Shown here one piece after another: positions 26,219 through 36,110 of a stretch of 42,374 nucleotides of DNA; position 1 is the first letter of the stretch; every line of letters begins with the position of its first letter. The position numbers and the translations under genes were made by a program. This DNA comes from Burkholderiales bacterium 67-32 (GTDB lineage: Bacteria > Pseudomonadota > Gammaproteobacteria > Burkholderiales > Burkholderiaceae_B). Location of the stretch: assembly GCA_001898625.1 (NCBI GenBank), contig MKUP01000007.1, positions 1-42,374 of the forward strand, written 5' to 3'. Under the pieces are notes generated by a model, which made no database searches, was not told the origin of the DNA, and saw nothing but the letters and a program-made list of their open reading frames with translations.

Positions 26219-27358
26219 TCAGGCCGCCTGGTTCATCTTCACCACGACCTTGATGGCATCGTCGATGCGTTCGCGCGCGTAGCGCAGGGCGGTCGGCACT
26301 TCCTCCAGCGGAAAGGTATGGGTGTGGATGATCTTGGCGTTGAAGCGCTTCTGTGCCATCAGCGACGCGGCGCGATGGGTGGCGCTGCGGCCCTCGCCGC
26401 GGATGCCGAACAGGTAGATGTTGTTGCGGACCAGCGCGGCGACGTCGATGGGGACCGGCTCGGCCGGGAACGCGGCCAGGCAGATCCGGCCGCCGCGCCG
26501 GAGCATGGCCGAGGCGTCGTTGACGGCGTTGGGCGCGCCCGAGCACTCCAGCACGTAGTGCGCGCCGCCGTGGGTGTATTCCTTCACTTTTGCCACCGCG
26601 TCTTCGTTGCGCACGTTGATGACGTGGTCGGCGCCCAATTGGCGGCCGATCTCCAGGCGGTTGTCGCGGGTGCCGGTCAGTATCACTTCCCCGGCCCCCA
26701 GTGCCTTGGCCACCGCCACGCCCAGGAGGCCGATGGGGCCGGGCCCCATGACGACCACGGACTGCCCGGCCACCAGGCCGGCCGTCACGTCCAGGCCATA
26801 CATGGCGGTGCCCGCCGTCACGATCAGCGTGGCTTCTTCGTCGCTCATGTCGTCCGGCACGTGGGCCAGCGTGTTCACGTTGTTGATGGCGTACTGGGCG
26901 AAGCCGCCGTCGGTGGTGAAGCCGTTGGCGCGGTGGCCCTTGTCCACGTCGCCGTAGTTCAGCCCGTAGTTCAGGCAGGAGGTGTACATGCCCTCGCGGC
27001 ACCGCTCGCAGCGGCCGCAGCCGGCATGGACTTCGACCGCGATCCGGTCGCCCAGCCTGAACTCGTCCACGCCGGGGCCCAGCTTCACGACCGTGCCCAT
27101 GTATTCGTGGCCGGGCGTGAAGTTCTTGTTGAAGGGCAGGCCGCCCTGGATGAGCGCGGGCGGGCCGCGATGGATGATCTCCAGGTCGGTGGCGCACACG
27201 GCGATCGCGTCGATCCGGACCAGCACCTCGGCCACGCCGGGCTGGGGCACGGGCTTTTCCACGAAGGACAACTGGTCGGGATCGTCCAGCACCCAGGCCT
27301 TCATGGTCTGCGGGATCTTGGTGGCATGCTTGAACGCGGTTTCGGTAACGGTGTTCAT
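26219..27358 (-). CDS. Zinc-dependent alcohol dehydrogenase (threonine/sorbitol dehydrogenase-like)
   Basis: A 379-residue medium-chain dehydrogenase. Catalytic-zinc residues are Cys55 (AVCATDLE) and His84-Glu85 (PGHEYMG); the structural-zinc cysteines are at 114, 117, 120 and 128. The NAD-binding GPGPIGLLGVAVAKALGAG follows at about 204. The subfamily is that of threonine, sorbitol and polyol dehydrogenases, which act on secondary alcohols. The ATG at 27358 is preceded by AGAGGAG about 9 bp upstream; 40 upstream in-frame residues are not conserved. It is the first gene of the minus-strand catabolic cluster and plausibly oxidises a ring or polyol hydroxyl to a ketone. Divergent from sodC. Confidence 0.9.
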   Translation of the reverse strand: MNTVTETAFKHATKIPQTMKAWVLDDPDQLSFVEKPVPQPGVAEVLVRIDAIAVCATDLEIIHRGPPALIQGGLPFNKNFTPGHEYMGTVVKLGPGVDEFRLGDRIAVEVHAGCGRCERCREGMYTSCLNYGLNYGDVDKGHRANGFTTDGGFAQYAINNVNTLAHVPDDMSDEEATLIVTAGTAMYGLDVTAGLVAGQSVVVMGPGPIGLLGVAVAKALGAGEVILTGTRDNRLEIGRQLGADHVINVRNEDAVAKVKEYTHGGAHYVLECSGAPNAVNDASAMLRRGGRICLAAFPAEPVPIDVAALVRNNIYLFGIRGEGRSATHRAASLMAQKRFNAKIIHTHTFPLEEVPTALRYARERIDDAIKVVVKMNQAA

Positions 27359-27396
27359 CCGTGAGTCTCCTCTGCGGCGGGTGGGGATGGGCGGAC

Positions 27397-27424
27397 TGTA
27401 TAGGCGTGCCGCGGCCGCGAACAA
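27397..27424 (-). promoter_or_regulatory. Possible promoter of the catabolic cluster
   Basis: On the minus strand TTGTTC (27424-27419), a 16 bp spacer and TATACA (27402-27397) give a weak sigma-70 pattern ending about 39 bp before the alcohol dehydrogenase ATG. It lies in the 240 bp region shared with sodC, whose own promoter I could not place. A weak -35 would suit activation by the AraC regulator. Confidence 0.35.
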
Positions 27425-27598
27425 GAGCCGGCGGACCCATCTCGCGGATCTGTTCAAGACTTTCCTGGTTTTGTCCAACCCGTGGCCGGAATGTGACGAT
27501 TCCTAACGGCGCCCGTCTTCTTTCGCCGTCTCGCCGCCGTTACCATGGCATTGGCAGGCGGCCGGTGCGCGGCCGTGCCCCACAAGGAGGAAGGTGCG

Positions 27599-28126
27599 AT
27601 GAAACGCCACATTGCGGCAATGCTTTTCCTGGGAACGTCCACGCTCTGCGCGCCGGCCCTGGCCGATCTGTCGATTCCGATGACCACCGTGGACGCCCAG
27701 GGCAAGGGGCAGGACATCGGCAAGGTCACGGTCCAGGAAACGCCTTATGGCCTGGTGTTCACGCCGGCCCTGACCGGCCTTGCGCCCGGTCTCCACGGCT
27801 TCCACGTCCACCAGAATCCCAGTTGCGATCCCGGCCAGCAGGATGGCAAGCCGGTGGCCGCGCTGGCGGCGGGCGGCCACTACGATCCCAAGAAGACGGG
27901 CAAGCACAGCGAACCCTGGGACGACGGCGGCCACCTGGGCGATCTGCCCGCCTTGTACGTGGATGCCGGCGGCAAGGCGAACTATCCGGTGCTGGCGCCC
28001 AAGCTCAAGAAGCTGTCGGAGGTGCAGGGCCATGCGTTGATGGTGCACCAGGGGGGCGACAACCACTCCGACCACCCCATGCCGCTGGGCGGCGGCGGCG
28101 CGCGCATGGCTTGCGGTGTGATCTGA
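27599..28126 (+). CDS. sodC: Periplasmic Cu,Zn superoxide dismutase
   Basis: A 175-residue precursor with a signal peptide of about 21 residues (cut after PALA). The copper and zinc ligands are seen in [26 protein letters not shown] and a late [16 protein letters not shown], and the disulfide cysteines in NPSC and near the end in MACGVI. It converts superoxide to hydrogen peroxide and oxygen in the periplasm. The ATG at 27599 is set by a strong AAGGAGG ribosome site at 27584-27590; the frame extends upstream to 27545 without support. It is monocistronic, divergent from the catabolic cluster and convergent with rsmE, with a GC hairpin and an intergenic repeat behind it. Confidence 0.96.
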   Translation: MKRHIAAMLFLGTSTLCAPALADLSIPMTTVDAQGKGQDIGKVTVQETPYGLVFTPALTGLAPGLHGFHVHQNPSCDPGQQDGKPVAALAAGGHYDPKKTGKHSEPWDDGGHLGDLPALYVDAGGKANYPVLAPKLKKLSEVQGHALMVHQGGDNHSDHPMPLGGGGARMACGVI

Positions 28127-28141
28127 CGGGGGGGCCTGCCC

Positions 28142-28217
28142 CCCCCTACGCGCTTACGCGCGCCCCCCAGGGGGCGAAACTGGCGGACCGGCGGAGCCGG
28201 ATCCGCAGTTTCCTGGG
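28142..28217 (+). repeat. Intergenic hairpin repeat, copy 1 (likely transcription terminator)
   Basis: This 76 bp element matches 36001-36078. It starts with the same 27 bases (CCCCCTACGCGCTTACGCGC and on), contains a GCCCC/GGGGC hairpin, then a longer stem whose inner part (CCGGC/GCCGG) is identical in both copies while the outer arm here reads GAAACTG pairing with CAGTTTC. Both copies end CCTGGG. It sits between the convergent sodC and rsmE genes; a further 7-pair G/C stem (28128-28145) lies directly before it. Similar repeats are familiar from Bordetella and Achromobacter intergenic regions, from memory. Confidence 0.7.
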
Positions 28218-28255
28218 GTACCAGGCGGCTGGTGGGGACTGGCTCTTGGGGGAGG

Positions 28256-28999
28256 TCAGATCCAGTCCAGCTTCGCGGACAGGGCGGAGATCAGCGCGGT
28301 GCCGGCCGTTTCGGTGCGCAGGATGCGGTCGCCGAAGCGGACGGCGCGTACGCCGTGGCGGGTGGCCAGGGCGTATTCCTCGGGCGACCAGCCGCCTTCG
28401 GGGCCGACCAGCAGTTCCAGGTCGGCCGGCGCAGAGGGCAGGTCGCCCAGCCACTGGGTCAGCCGGACCTCGGCGTCGGGGTCGCAGAACACCCGCCGGG
28501 TGCCGTCGGGCACGGGGCGCGACAGCCATTGCTCGGGCGTCAGCGGCGCGGCCACGATGGGGACGCGGTTGCGGCCGCACTGCTCGCAGGCCGCGATGGC
28601 CACCCGCTGCCAGTGCTGTACCCGTTTCTCCAGGCGTTCGCCCGACAGCTTGAGGATGCTGCGGGCGGCCGCCAGGGGCTGGATGGCGTGGGCGCCCACT
28701 TCCACCGCCTTTTCCACCACCCAGTCCATTTTGTCGCCCGACGGGATGGCCTGCGCCAGTACGATGCGGCCCGGCAGCTCGGCCTCGCGCGGGTCGCGGG
28801 AGCCCAATTGGGCCGCTGCCGTCCGGCCGTCCACTTCCAGGCGCGCGGAGTACTGGCCGCCCTGGCCGTCGAACAGGATGATTTCCTCGCCGTCGCGCAG
28901 GCGTAGCACGCGCAGGGCATGATGGGCGATGGGCGCGGGCAGGTCGAGCCGGGCGCCGGCTTGCAGGGGAAGGTCGACGTGGAAGCGGGGCAAGGGCAT
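28256..28999 (-). CDS. rsmE: 16S rRNA (uracil(1498)-N3)-methyltransferase RsmE
   Basis: A 247-residue SPOUT-class methyltransferase that methylates U1498 of 16S rRNA using S-adenosylmethionine. The start MPLPRFHVDLPL matches the family's N-terminal PUA-like domain, and the knot region is visible in ELLVGPEGGWSPEE (about 192-205) and LRTETAGTALISAL near the end. The ATG at 28999 fits the family; an in-frame ATG at 29032 would add 11 residues and has a GGGGG-containing upstream sequence, so it remains possible. The gene is divergent from tkt and convergent with sodC. Confidence 0.94.
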   Translation of the reverse strand: MPLPRFHVDLPLQAGARLDLPAPIAHHALRVLRLRDGEEIILFDGQGGQYSARLEVDGRTAAAQLGSRDPREAELPGRIVLAQAIPSGDKMDWVVEKAVEVGAHAIQPLAAARSILKLSGERLEKRVQHWQRVAIAACEQCGRNRVPIVAAPLTPEQWLSRPVPDGTRRVFCDPDAEVRLTQWLGDLPSAPADLELLVGPEGGWSPEEYALATRHGVRAVRFGDRILRTETAGTALISALSAKLDWI

Positions 29000-29121
29000 G
29001 GATGGGAGAGCGATGTAACTTTTGACAAGCATCCTGGCCCCCGAAAGGGCGGGGGACTTGTACGAATGTTAAACTCGAAAGCTTTGTAGCAGCGGGTTTT
29101 CCCGCCGGAACGAGTGTCTTC

Positions 29122-31170
29122 ATGAGCAATCAAGCCGCCTCTCAACTCAATATGGCGGATGCCATCCGTGCGCTGTCCATGGATGCCGTCCAGAAGGCCA
29201 ACTCGGGCCACCCCGGGGCGCCGATGGGCATGGCGGAAATCGCCCTTGCGCTCTGGCATGGACACCTGCGCCACAATCCGGCGAATCCCGCCTGGGCCGA
29301 CCGTGACCGCTTCGTGCTGTCCAACGGCCACGGTTCGATGCTGATCTACTCGTTGCTGCACCTCACGGGCTACGACCTGTCCATCGAGGAACTGCGCAAT
29401 TTCCGCCAGATGCATTCCAAGACCCCGGGCCACCCCGAGGTCGGCATCACCCCGGGGGTCGAGACCACCACCGGCCCGCTGGGCCAGGGCGTGTCCAACG
29501 CCGTGGGCATGGCGCTGGCCGAGGCGCTGCTGGCGGCCGAGTTCAACCGTCCGGGCCTGCCCATCGTCGACCACTTCACCTATGCCTTCGTCGGCGATGG
29601 CTGCCTGATGGAAGGCATCTCGCATGAAGTCGCCTCGCTGGCCGGCACGCTCAAGCTGTCCAAGCTGGTCGTGCTGTACGACTCGAACGGCATCTCCATC
29701 GACGGCGAGATCAAGAACTGGTTCGCCGACGACACCGCCAAGCGTTTCGAGGCCTATGGCTGGAACGTGATCCGCCATGTCGACGGCCACGACGCGCAGG
29801 CGGTCGACGCCGCCATCGCCCAGGCCAAGGCCCAGGCGGGCAAGCACGGCGGCCCGACGCTGATCGAATGCCGCACCGTCATCGGCAAGGGCGCGCCCAC
29901 CATGGCCGGTACCGACAAGGTCCACGGCTCGCCCCTGGGCGACAAGGAAATCGCCGCCACCCGCGAAGCCATCGGCTGGCCCTACGCGCCCTTCGAGATC
30001 CCGGCCGAGGTCTACGCGTTCTGGGACGGCAAGGCCAAGGGCGCGCAAACGGAAGGCGCCTGGAACGAACTGTTCGCCCGGTACGCCGCCCAGTTTCCCG
30101 AGCAGGCCGCCGAGTTCGAGCGCCGCATGCGCGGCGACCTGCCGGCCGAATTCGCCGAGAAATTCGCCCAATTCCTGGCCGAGACCAACCAGAAGCAGGA
30201 AACCGTCGCCACCCGCAAGGCCTCGCAGTTCAGCATCACGGCGCTGGCCGGCATGCTGCCCGAGCTGCTGGGCGGGTCGGCCGACCTGACTGGTTCCAAC
30301 TACACCGACTGGAAGGGCGTGGCGCCGGTGCGCGCCGGCAACGACGGCATCGAGTTCGGCCGCCACATCAACTACGGCGTGCGCGAGTTCGGCATGGCCG
30401 CCATCATGAACGGCATCGCGCTGCACGGCGGCTACCTGCCGTTTGGCGGCACCTTCCTGACCTTCTCCGATTATTCCCGCAATGCCCTGCGCATGGCGGC
30501 GCTGATGAAGCAGCGCGTGGTGCACGTCTTCACGCACGACTCCATCGGCCTGGGCGAGGACGGCCCGACCCACCAGTCCGTCGAGCACGCGGCCAGCCTG
30601 CGCCTGATCCCCAACCTGGCGGTCTGGCGTCCCTGCGACACCACCGAGACCGCGGTGGCCTGGGGCGCCGCCGTCGAGCGTCCGGCCAGCATCGGCATGG
30701 ACGTGCATGCCGGCGGTCCGTCGGCGCTGCTGCTGTCGCGCCAGAACCTGCCCTTCGTCGAACGCGACCAGGCCACGATCGCGAACATCTCGCGCGGCGG
30801 CTACGTGCTGCGCGACGCGCTCAATCCGCGCGCCGTGATCATCGCCACCGGTTCGGAGATCGCGCTGGCGCTGGCCGCGCAAGAGGCGCTGGCCAAGGAC
30901 GAGATCTTCGTGCGCGTGGTGTCCATGCCGTGCACGCAGGTGTTCGACCGGCAGGACGACGCCTGGCGCCAGCACGTGCTGCCGCGCAGCCTGCCGCGGG
31001 TGGCGGTCGAGGCCGGGGTCACCGACTACTGGCGCAAGTATGTAGGACTGGACGGCGAGGTCGTGGGGATCGACACCTACGGCGAATCCGCGCCGGCCGG
31101 CGTGTTGTTCAAGCATTTCGGATTCACCACCGAACGGGTCGTCGAAGCCGTCCGGAAGCTGGTGGGCTGA
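29122..31170 (+). CDS. tkt: Transketolase
   Basis: A 682-residue ThDP enzyme of usual length. Visible landmarks are His30 ([10 protein letters not shown]), SNGHGSM at 67-73, the ThDP/Mg motif GDGCLMEG at 158-165, and later GVREFGM with the catalytic glutamate and [15 protein letters not shown]. It exchanges two-carbon units between sugar phosphates in the pentose phosphate pathway (and the Calvin cycle where present). It heads a same-strand cluster with gap, pgk, pyk, fba and purC. The leader contains a GCGGG/CCCGC hairpin at 29092-29105, and the ribosome site before ATG 29122 is weak. GAPDH follows after 58 bp. Confidence 0.97.
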   Translation: MSNQAASQLNMADAIRALSMDAVQKANSGHPGAPMGMAEIALALWHGHLRHNPANPAWADRDRFVLSNGHGSMLIYSLLHLTGYDLSIEELRNFRQMHSKTPGHPEVGITPGVETTTGPLGQGVSNAVGMALAEALLAAEFNRPGLPIVDHFTYAFVGDGCLMEGISHEVASLAGTLKLSKLVVLYDSNGISIDGEIKNWFADDTAKRFEAYGWNVIRHVDGHDAQAVDAAIAQAKAQAGKHGGPTLIECRTVIGKGAPTMAGTDKVHGSPLGDKEIAATREAIGWPYAPFEIPAEVYAFWDGKAKGAQTEGAWNELFARYAAQFPEQAAEFERRMRGDLPAEFAEKFAQFLAETNQKQETVATRKASQFSITALAGMLPELLGGSADLTGSNYTDWKGVAPVRAGNDGIEFGRHINYGVREFGMAAIMNGIALHGGYLPFGGTFLTFSDYSRNALRMAALMKQRVVHVFTHDSIGLGEDGPTHQSVEHAASLRLIPNLAVWRPCDTTETAVAWGAAVERPASIGMDVHAGGPSALLLSRQNLPFVERDQATIANISRGGYVLRDALNPRAVIIATGSEIALALAAQEALAKDEIFVRVVSMPCTQVFDRQDDAWRQHVLPRSLPRVAVEAGVTDYWRKYVGLDGEVVGIDTYGESAPAGVLFKHFGFTTERVVEAVRKLVG

Positions 31171-31228
31171 GCGGGGCAGTCGTCCACCAACGTCACAGAT
31201 TCTTCTCATCAAAGCAAAGGAAAACACC

Positions 31229-32239
31229 ATGACCATCCGTGTCGCGATCAATGGCTACGGCCGCATCGGCCGCAACGTCCTGCGGGCCCACTACGAAGGC
31301 GGCAAGAAGCACGACATCGAAATCGTCGCCATCAACGACCTGGGCGATCCCAAGACCAACGCGCACCTGACGCGCTACGACACGGCCCATGGCAAGTTCC
31401 CCGGCACCGTCACGGTCGAGGGCGAGTACATGGTGGTCAACGGCGACAAGATCCGCGTGCTGGCCAACCGCAATCCGGCCGAGCTGCCCTGGGGCGAGCT
31501 GGGCGTGGACGTGGTGCTCGAGTGCACCGGCTTCTTCACCAGCAAGGAAAAGGCCGGCGCCCACCTGAAGGGCGGCGCCAAGAAAGTCGTGATCTCTGCC
31601 CCCGGCGGCAAGGACGTCGACGCCACCATCGTCTACGGCGTGAACCAGGGCGTGCTGAAGGCGGAACACACCGTCATCTCGAACGCTTCGTGCACCACCA
31701 ACTGCCTGGTCCCGCTGGTCAAACCGCTGCATGACAAGCTGGGCATCGTCTCGGGCCTGATGACCACCGTCCACGCCTACACCAACGACCAGGTGCTGAC
31801 CGACGTCTATCACGAAGACCTGCGCCGCGCCCGCTCGGCCACCCAGAACATGATCCCGGCCAAGACCGGCGCCGCCGCCGCGGTCGGCCTGGTGATGCCC
31901 GAGCTGAACGGCAAGCTGGACGGCTACGCCATCCGCGTCCCGACCATCAACGTGTCGATCGTCGACCTGACCTTCGTCGCCACGCGCGACACCACCGTCG
32001 AGGAAGTCAACGCCATCCTGAAGGAAGCGTCGGAAACCTCGCTCAAGGGCATCCTGAACTACAACACCGAGCCGCTGGTGTCGTCCGACTTCAACCACGA
32101 CCCCGCCTCCAGCACCTTCGACGCCACGCTGACCAAGGTCAACGGCAACCTGGTCAAGGTCTCGTCGTGGTACGACAACGAGTGGGGTTTCAGCAACCGC
32201 ATGCTGGACACTACCGTGGCGCTGATGTCGGCCAAGTAA
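31229..32239 (+). CDS. gap: Glyceraldehyde-3-phosphate dehydrogenase, type I
   Basis: A 336-residue NAD(P)-dependent GAPDH. The N-terminus [20 protein letters not shown] is the Rossmann nucleotide site; Asn36-Asp37 follow the second strand, favouring NAD but not excluding NADP. The catalytic Cys155 lies in [10 protein letters not shown]. It interconverts glyceraldehyde 3-phosphate and 1,3-bisphosphoglycerate in the cytosol. AAAGGAAA precedes the ATG at 31229. pgk starts 2 bp after its stop, so the two sequential enzymes are co-expressed. In bacteria of this kind, which lack a full upper glycolysis, it serves mostly gluconeogenesis. Confidence 0.97.
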   Translation: MTIRVAINGYGRIGRNVLRAHYEGGKKHDIEIVAINDLGDPKTNAHLTRYDTAHGKFPGTVTVEGEYMVVNGDKIRVLANRNPAELPWGELGVDVVLECTGFFTSKEKAGAHLKGGAKKVVISAPGGKDVDATIVYGVNQGVLKAEHTVISNASCTTNCLVPLVKPLHDKLGIVSGLMTTVHAYTNDQVLTDVYHEDLRRARSATQNMIPAKTGAAAAVGLVMPELNGKLDGYAIRVPTINVSIVDLTFVATRDTTVEEVNAILKEASETSLKGILNYNTEPLVSSDFNHDPASSTFDATLTKVNGNLVKVSSWYDNEWGFSNRMLDTTVALMSAK

Positions 32240-32241
32240 GC

Positions 32242-33444
32242 ATGAGCAAGGTCATCACGCTGGCCGATCTGGCGGCCAAGGGAAAACTGGACGGCAAGCG
32301 GGTGTTCATCCGCGCCGATCTGAACGTGCCCCAGGACGACCAGGGCAACATCACCGAAGACACGCGCATCCGTGCCTCGGTGCCGGGCATCCGCCTGGCG
32401 CTGGACGGCGGCGCCGCCGTCATGGTGACGTCGCACCTGGGCCGTCCCACCGAAGGCACCCTGACGCCCGCCGATTCGCTGGCGGTGGTGGCCAAGCGCC
32501 TGTCCGAGCTGCTGGGCAAGCCCGTGCGGCTCGTGGCGGACTGGGTCGATGGCGTGTCCGTCGCTCCCGGTGAAGTCGTGCTGCTCGAGAACTGCCGCGT
32601 CAACAAAGGCGAGAAAAAAGACGACGACGCGTTGGCGCGCAAGATGGCCGCCCTGTGCGATGTCTACGTCAACGACGCCTTCGGTACCGCGCACCGGGCC
32701 GAGGCCACCACGCACGGCATCGCCCGCTACGCGCCCGTGGCGTGCGCCGGCCCGCTGCTCGCGGCCGAGCTCGATGCCCTGGGTCGTGCGCTGAGCGCGC
32801 CCAAGCGGCCGCTGGTCGCCATCGTGGCCGGCTCCAAGGTCTCGACCAAGCTGACCATCCTGAAGAGCCTGGCCGACAAGGTCGACCAGCTCATCGTGGG
32901 GGGCGGCATCGCCAACACCTTCATGCTGGCCAAAGGCCTGCCCATCGGCAAGTCGCTGGCCGAGCCGGACCTGCTGGACCAGGCCAAGGCCATCATCGAG
33001 GTCATGGAAAAGCGCGGCGCCGCCGTGCCCATCCCGACCGACGTGGTGTGCGCCAAGACCTTCGCCGCCGATGCGCCGGCCGAGATCAAGTCCGCCGACG
33101 CCGTCGCGGCCGACGACCTGATCCTCGACATCGGTCCCGTCACGTCCGACCGCCTGGCGCAATTGCTCAAGGCGGCCGGCACCATCGTCTGGAACGGCCC
33201 GGTGGGCGTGTTCGAGTTCGACGCCTTCTCGCACGGCACCGAAACGCTGGCCCGCGCCATTGCGGCCTCGCCCGCGTTCTCGATCGCCGGCGGCGGCGAC
33301 ACGCTGGCCGCGATCGCCAAGTACGGCATCGCGGACCAGGTTGGCTACATCTCGACCGGTGGCGGTGCCTTCCTCGAATTCCTGGAAGGCAAGGCCCTGC
33401 CCGCGGTCGCCATCTTGGAGGAGCGCGCCGTTCAAGGCGCCTGA
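32242..33444 (+). CDS. pgk: Phosphoglycerate kinase
   Basis: A 400-residue monomeric kinase of normal length. [13 protein letters not shown] near residue 20 and LTSHLGRP-like [11 protein letters not shown] form the substrate-binding N-domain; [20 protein letters not shown] and [13 protein letters not shown] follow, and the C-domain ends GGGDTLAAI and [18 protein letters not shown], the nucleotide site. The ATG at 32242 comes 2 bp after gap. It makes ATP from 1,3-bisphosphoglycerate, or runs backward in gluconeogenesis. The next gene, pyk, begins 4 bp after its stop. Confidence 0.97.
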   Translation: MSKVITLADLAAKGKLDGKRVFIRADLNVPQDDQGNITEDTRIRASVPGIRLALDGGAAVMVTSHLGRPTEGTLTPADSLAVVAKRLSELLGKPVRLVADWVDGVSVAPGEVVLLENCRVNKGEKKDDDALARKMAALCDVYVNDAFGTAHRAEATTHGIARYAPVACAGPLLAAELDALGRALSAPKRPLVAIVAGSKVSTKLTILKSLADKVDQLIVGGGIANTFMLAKGLPIGKSLAEPDLLDQAKAIIEVMEKRGAAVPIPTDVVCAKTFAADAPAEIKSADAVAADDLILDIGPVTSDRLAQLLKAAGTIVWNGPVGVFEFDAFSHGTETLARAIAASPAFSIAGGGDTLAAIAKYGIADQVGYISTGGGAFLEFLEGKALPAVAILEERAVQGA

Positions 33445-33448
33445 CCCT

Positions 33449-34897
33449 GTGGACGCACCTTCCGCTCGTGCCACGAAGATCGTGGCTACACTCGGGCCGG
33501 CTTCCAGCTCGGCCGATACGCTGGCGCGGATGATCCGTGCCGGAGTCGATGTAGTACGGCTCAATTTCTCGCACGGCACGGCGGAGGACCACGCGGCGCG
33601 CGCCGCTCTGGTCCGCGCGGCCGCCTCGGCCTGTGACCGCGAGGTCGCGATCATGGCCGACCTGCAGGGGCCCAAGATACGCGTCGGCAAGTTCGCCGAT
33701 GGCAAGGTCCTGCTCGAGCCGGGCCAGCCCTTCATCCTCGATGCCGCCTGCGAGTTGGGCGACGAGGGCAAGGTGGGCCTGGACTATCCCGACCTGCCGC
33801 GCGACGTGCGGGCCGGCGACGTCCTGCTCCTGAACGACGGCCTGATCCGCCTGCTGGTGATCCGCGTCGCCGGTACCGAGATCCACACCGAGGTGCTGGT
33901 CGGGGGCGAGCTTTCGAACAACAAGGGCATCAACCGCCAGGGCGGCGGCCTGACCGCGCCCGCGCTGACCGGCAAGGACATGGAAGACCTCCGGTCCGCC
34001 GTGCAGATGGGCGTGGACTACATCGCCATCAGCTTCCCCAAGAACCGCACCGACATGGAGATGGCGCGCCAACTGGTGGCCATCGCCGGCGCGCCCACCG
34101 GCGTCCGCCCCCAGCTCATCGCCAAGATCGAGCGGGCCGAGGCCATCGCCGTGCTGGAAGAAATCATCGATGCCTCCGACGGCATCATGGTGGCGCGCGG
34201 CGACCTCGCGGTGGAAGTCGGCGCGGCCGCCGTGCCGGCGCTGCAGAAGCGCATGATCCGGCTGGCGCGTTCGCGCAACCGCACCGTCATCACGGCCACG
34301 CAGATGATGGAGTCCATGATCGTCAACGCCATGCCCACGCGCGCCGAGGTCTCGGACGTGGCCAACGCGGTGCTGGACGGGTCGGATGCGGTGATGCTGT
34401 CGGCCGAGACCGCGGTCGGACGCTATCCGGTGGAAACCGTCGAGGCCATGGCCTCGATCTGCCTGGAAGCCGAGAAGTCGCAGCATTTCGAGCTGGACAA
34501 GGATTTCCTGGACCAGACCTTCCACCGGGTGGATCAGTCCATCGCCTACGCGGCGCTGTTCACGGCGCACCACATGCGCTGCAAGGCCATCTGCGCGCTG
34601 ACGCATTCCGGGGCCACCACGCTGTGGATGAGCCGGCACGATAGTGCAACACCCATTTACGCCTTGACTCCGCGCGTGGCGACGCAGCGTAAAGTAGCGC
34701 TGTACCGCAACGTGCGGACCCTGCAACTGGAAGATTCCGGCGATCGCGACGCGGCGCTGCTGGCGGCCGAGAAGCTGCTGGTGGAGAAGGGCGTGGCGGC
34801 ACCGGGCGACCTGATCGTCTTCACCGTGGGCGAGCCGATGGGCTCGCCGGGCGGAACCAATACTCTAAAAATCGTGAGGGTAGGCCAGCAAGGCTGA
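33449..34897 (+). CDS. pyk: Pyruvate kinase
   Basis: A 482-residue pyruvate kinase. RATKIVATLGPASS starts the A domain, RLNFSHG, IMADLQGPKIRVG and the signature IAKIERAEAIAVLEEII follow, then ARGDLAVEVG and TATQMMESMI. The C-terminal allosteric domain is present (about 350-482). No ATG fits; the GTG at 33449, 4 bp after the pgk stop, gives MDAPSARATKIVATLG and matches the family start. It converts phosphoenolpyruvate and ADP to pyruvate and ATP, the irreversible last glycolytic step. The tight spacing suggests translational coupling with pgk. Confidence 0.95.
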   Translation: MDAPSARATKIVATLGPASSSADTLARMIRAGVDVVRLNFSHGTAEDHAARAALVRAAASACDREVAIMADLQGPKIRVGKFADGKVLLEPGQPFILDAACELGDEGKVGLDYPDLPRDVRAGDVLLLNDGLIRLLVIRVAGTEIHTEVLVGGELSNNKGINRQGGGLTAPALTGKDMEDLRSAVQMGVDYIAISFPKNRTDMEMARQLVAIAGAPTGVRPQLIAKIERAEAIAVLEEIIDASDGIMVARGDLAVEVGAAAVPALQKRMIRLARSRNRTVITATQMMESMIVNAMPTRAEVSDVANAVLDGSDAVMLSAETAVGRYPVETVEAMASICLEAEKSQHFELDKDFLDQTFHRVDQSIAYAALFTAHHMRCKAICALTHSGATTLWMSRHDSATPIYALTPRVATQRKVALYRNVRTLQLEDSGDRDAALLAAEKLLVEKGVAAPGDLIVFTVGEPMGSPGGTNTLKIVRVGQQG

Positions 34898-34930
34898 ACC
34901 CCCCAACCATTTCTTATTCAGGAGTTCACA

Positions 34931-35995
34931 ATGGCACTCGTTTCCATGCGTCAACTGCTCGACCATGCGGCGGAAAACGGTTACGGCATCCCGGCGTTCA
35001 ACGTCAACAACCTGGAGCAGGTCCAGGCCATCATGGAAGCCGCCGACGAGACCAACAGCCCGGTCATCATGCAGGCCTCGGCCGGCGCTCGCAAGTATGC
35101 CGGCGAAGGCTTCCTGAAGGCGCTGATCGCCGCGGCGGTCGAGTCCTACCCGCACATTCCCGTCGTCATGCACCAGGACCACGGCCAGTCGCCCGACGTC
35201 TGCCAGGGCGCCATCGCCATGGGCTTTTCCAGCGTGATGATGGACGGTTCGCTGCTGGCCGACGGCAAGACCATCGCCGACTACGACTACAACGTCGACG
35301 TCACCACCAAGGTCGTGCAGATGGCCCACGTGCAGGGCATCTCGGTCGAAGGCGAACTGGGCTGCCTGGGCTCGCTCGAGACCATGAAGGGCGACAAGGA
35401 AGACGGCCATGGCGCTGAGGGCACCATGACCCGTGAACAACTGCTGACCGATCCCGAGCAGGCCGCCGATTTCGCCAAGCGCACCCAGATCGATGCGCTG
35501 GCCATCGCCATTGGCACCAGCCACGGCGCCTACAAGTTCTCGCGCAAGCCCAGCGGCGACATCCTGGCCATCGAGCGCATCAAGGAAATCCACCGCCGCC
35601 TGCCGACCACTCACCTGGTGATGCACGGCAGCTCCAGCGTGCCGCAGGACCTGCTGGCCGAGATCCGCGAATTCGGCGGCGACATGAAGGAAACCTACGG
35701 CGTGCCGGTCGAGGAAATCCAGGAAGCCATCAAGCACGGCGTGCGCAAGATCAACATCGACACCGACATCCGCCTGGCGATGACCGGCGCGATCCGCCGC
35801 TTCCTGGCCGAGAACCCCTCGAAGTTCGACCCGCGCGAATACCTCAAGCCCGCGCGCGCCGCCGCCAAGAAGATCTGCGTCGAACGCTACAACCAGTTCG
35901 GCACCGCCGGCAACGCCAGCAAGATCAAGGCCGTCGCGCTGTCGCAGATCGCCGCCGACTACGCGTCCGGCAAGCTGGCCCAGATCGTCAAGTAA
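34931..35995 (+). CDS. fba: Fructose-bisphosphate aldolase, class II (Calvin-cycle subtype)
   Basis: A 354-residue zinc aldolase. [19 protein letters not shown] and [16 protein letters not shown] are the family start; [11 protein letters not shown] carries active-site Asp and zinc-binding His, and [13 protein letters not shown] and [13 protein letters not shown] hold further zinc and phosphate-binding residues. Length and sequence fit the FruBisAldo_II_B group found in Calvin-cycle operons and in many betaproteobacteria. It joins or splits fructose 1,6-bisphosphate and two triose phosphates. CAGGAG lies about 7 bp before the ATG. An intergenic hairpin repeat follows 5 bp after its stop, probably ending the transcript before purC. 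Confidence 0.96.
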   Translation: MALVSMRQLLDHAAENGYGIPAFNVNNLEQVQAIMEAADETNSPVIMQASAGARKYAGEGFLKALIAAAVESYPHIPVVMHQDHGQSPDVCQGAIAMGFSSVMMDGSLLADGKTIADYDYNVDVTTKVVQMAHVQGISVEGELGCLGSLETMKGDKEDGHGAEGTMTREQLLTDPEQAADFAKRTQIDALAIAIGTSHGAYKFSRKPSGDILAIERIKEIHRRLPTTHLVMHGSSSVPQDLLAEIREFGGDMKETYGVPVEEIQEAIKHGVRKINIDTDIRLAMTGAIRRFLAENPSKFDPREYLKPARAAAKKICVERYNQFGTAGNASKIKAVALSQIAADYASGKLAQIVK

Positions 35996-36000
35996 ACCCA

Positions 36001-36078
36001 CCCCCTACGCGCTTACGCGCGCCCCCTCAAGGGGGCGATGCGCGGGGACCGGCAAAGCCGGATCCCCCGCATCCTGGG
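36001..36078 (+). repeat. Intergenic hairpin repeat, copy 2 (likely transcription terminator)
   Basis: A 78 bp element matching 28142-28217. After the shared start it forms GCCCCC/GGGGGC with a TCAA loop (36021-36036), then a long stem (36037-36073): outer arm GATGCG with CGCATC, GGGGA with TCCCC, and the inner CCGGC/GCCGG shared with copy 1. The outer arms differ from copy 1 yet still pair, which points to selection for the folded RNA. It lies between fba and purC on the same strand. Confidence 0.72.
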
Positions 36079-36110
36079 TCTAAAGCCAACGCGCTTTGTA
36101 GAGTTGAATC

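Noticed and set aside
29022-29027. TTGACA upstream of tkt as a -35 box
   Set aside because: No acceptable -10 sequence lies 16-19 bp downstream on the plus strand.
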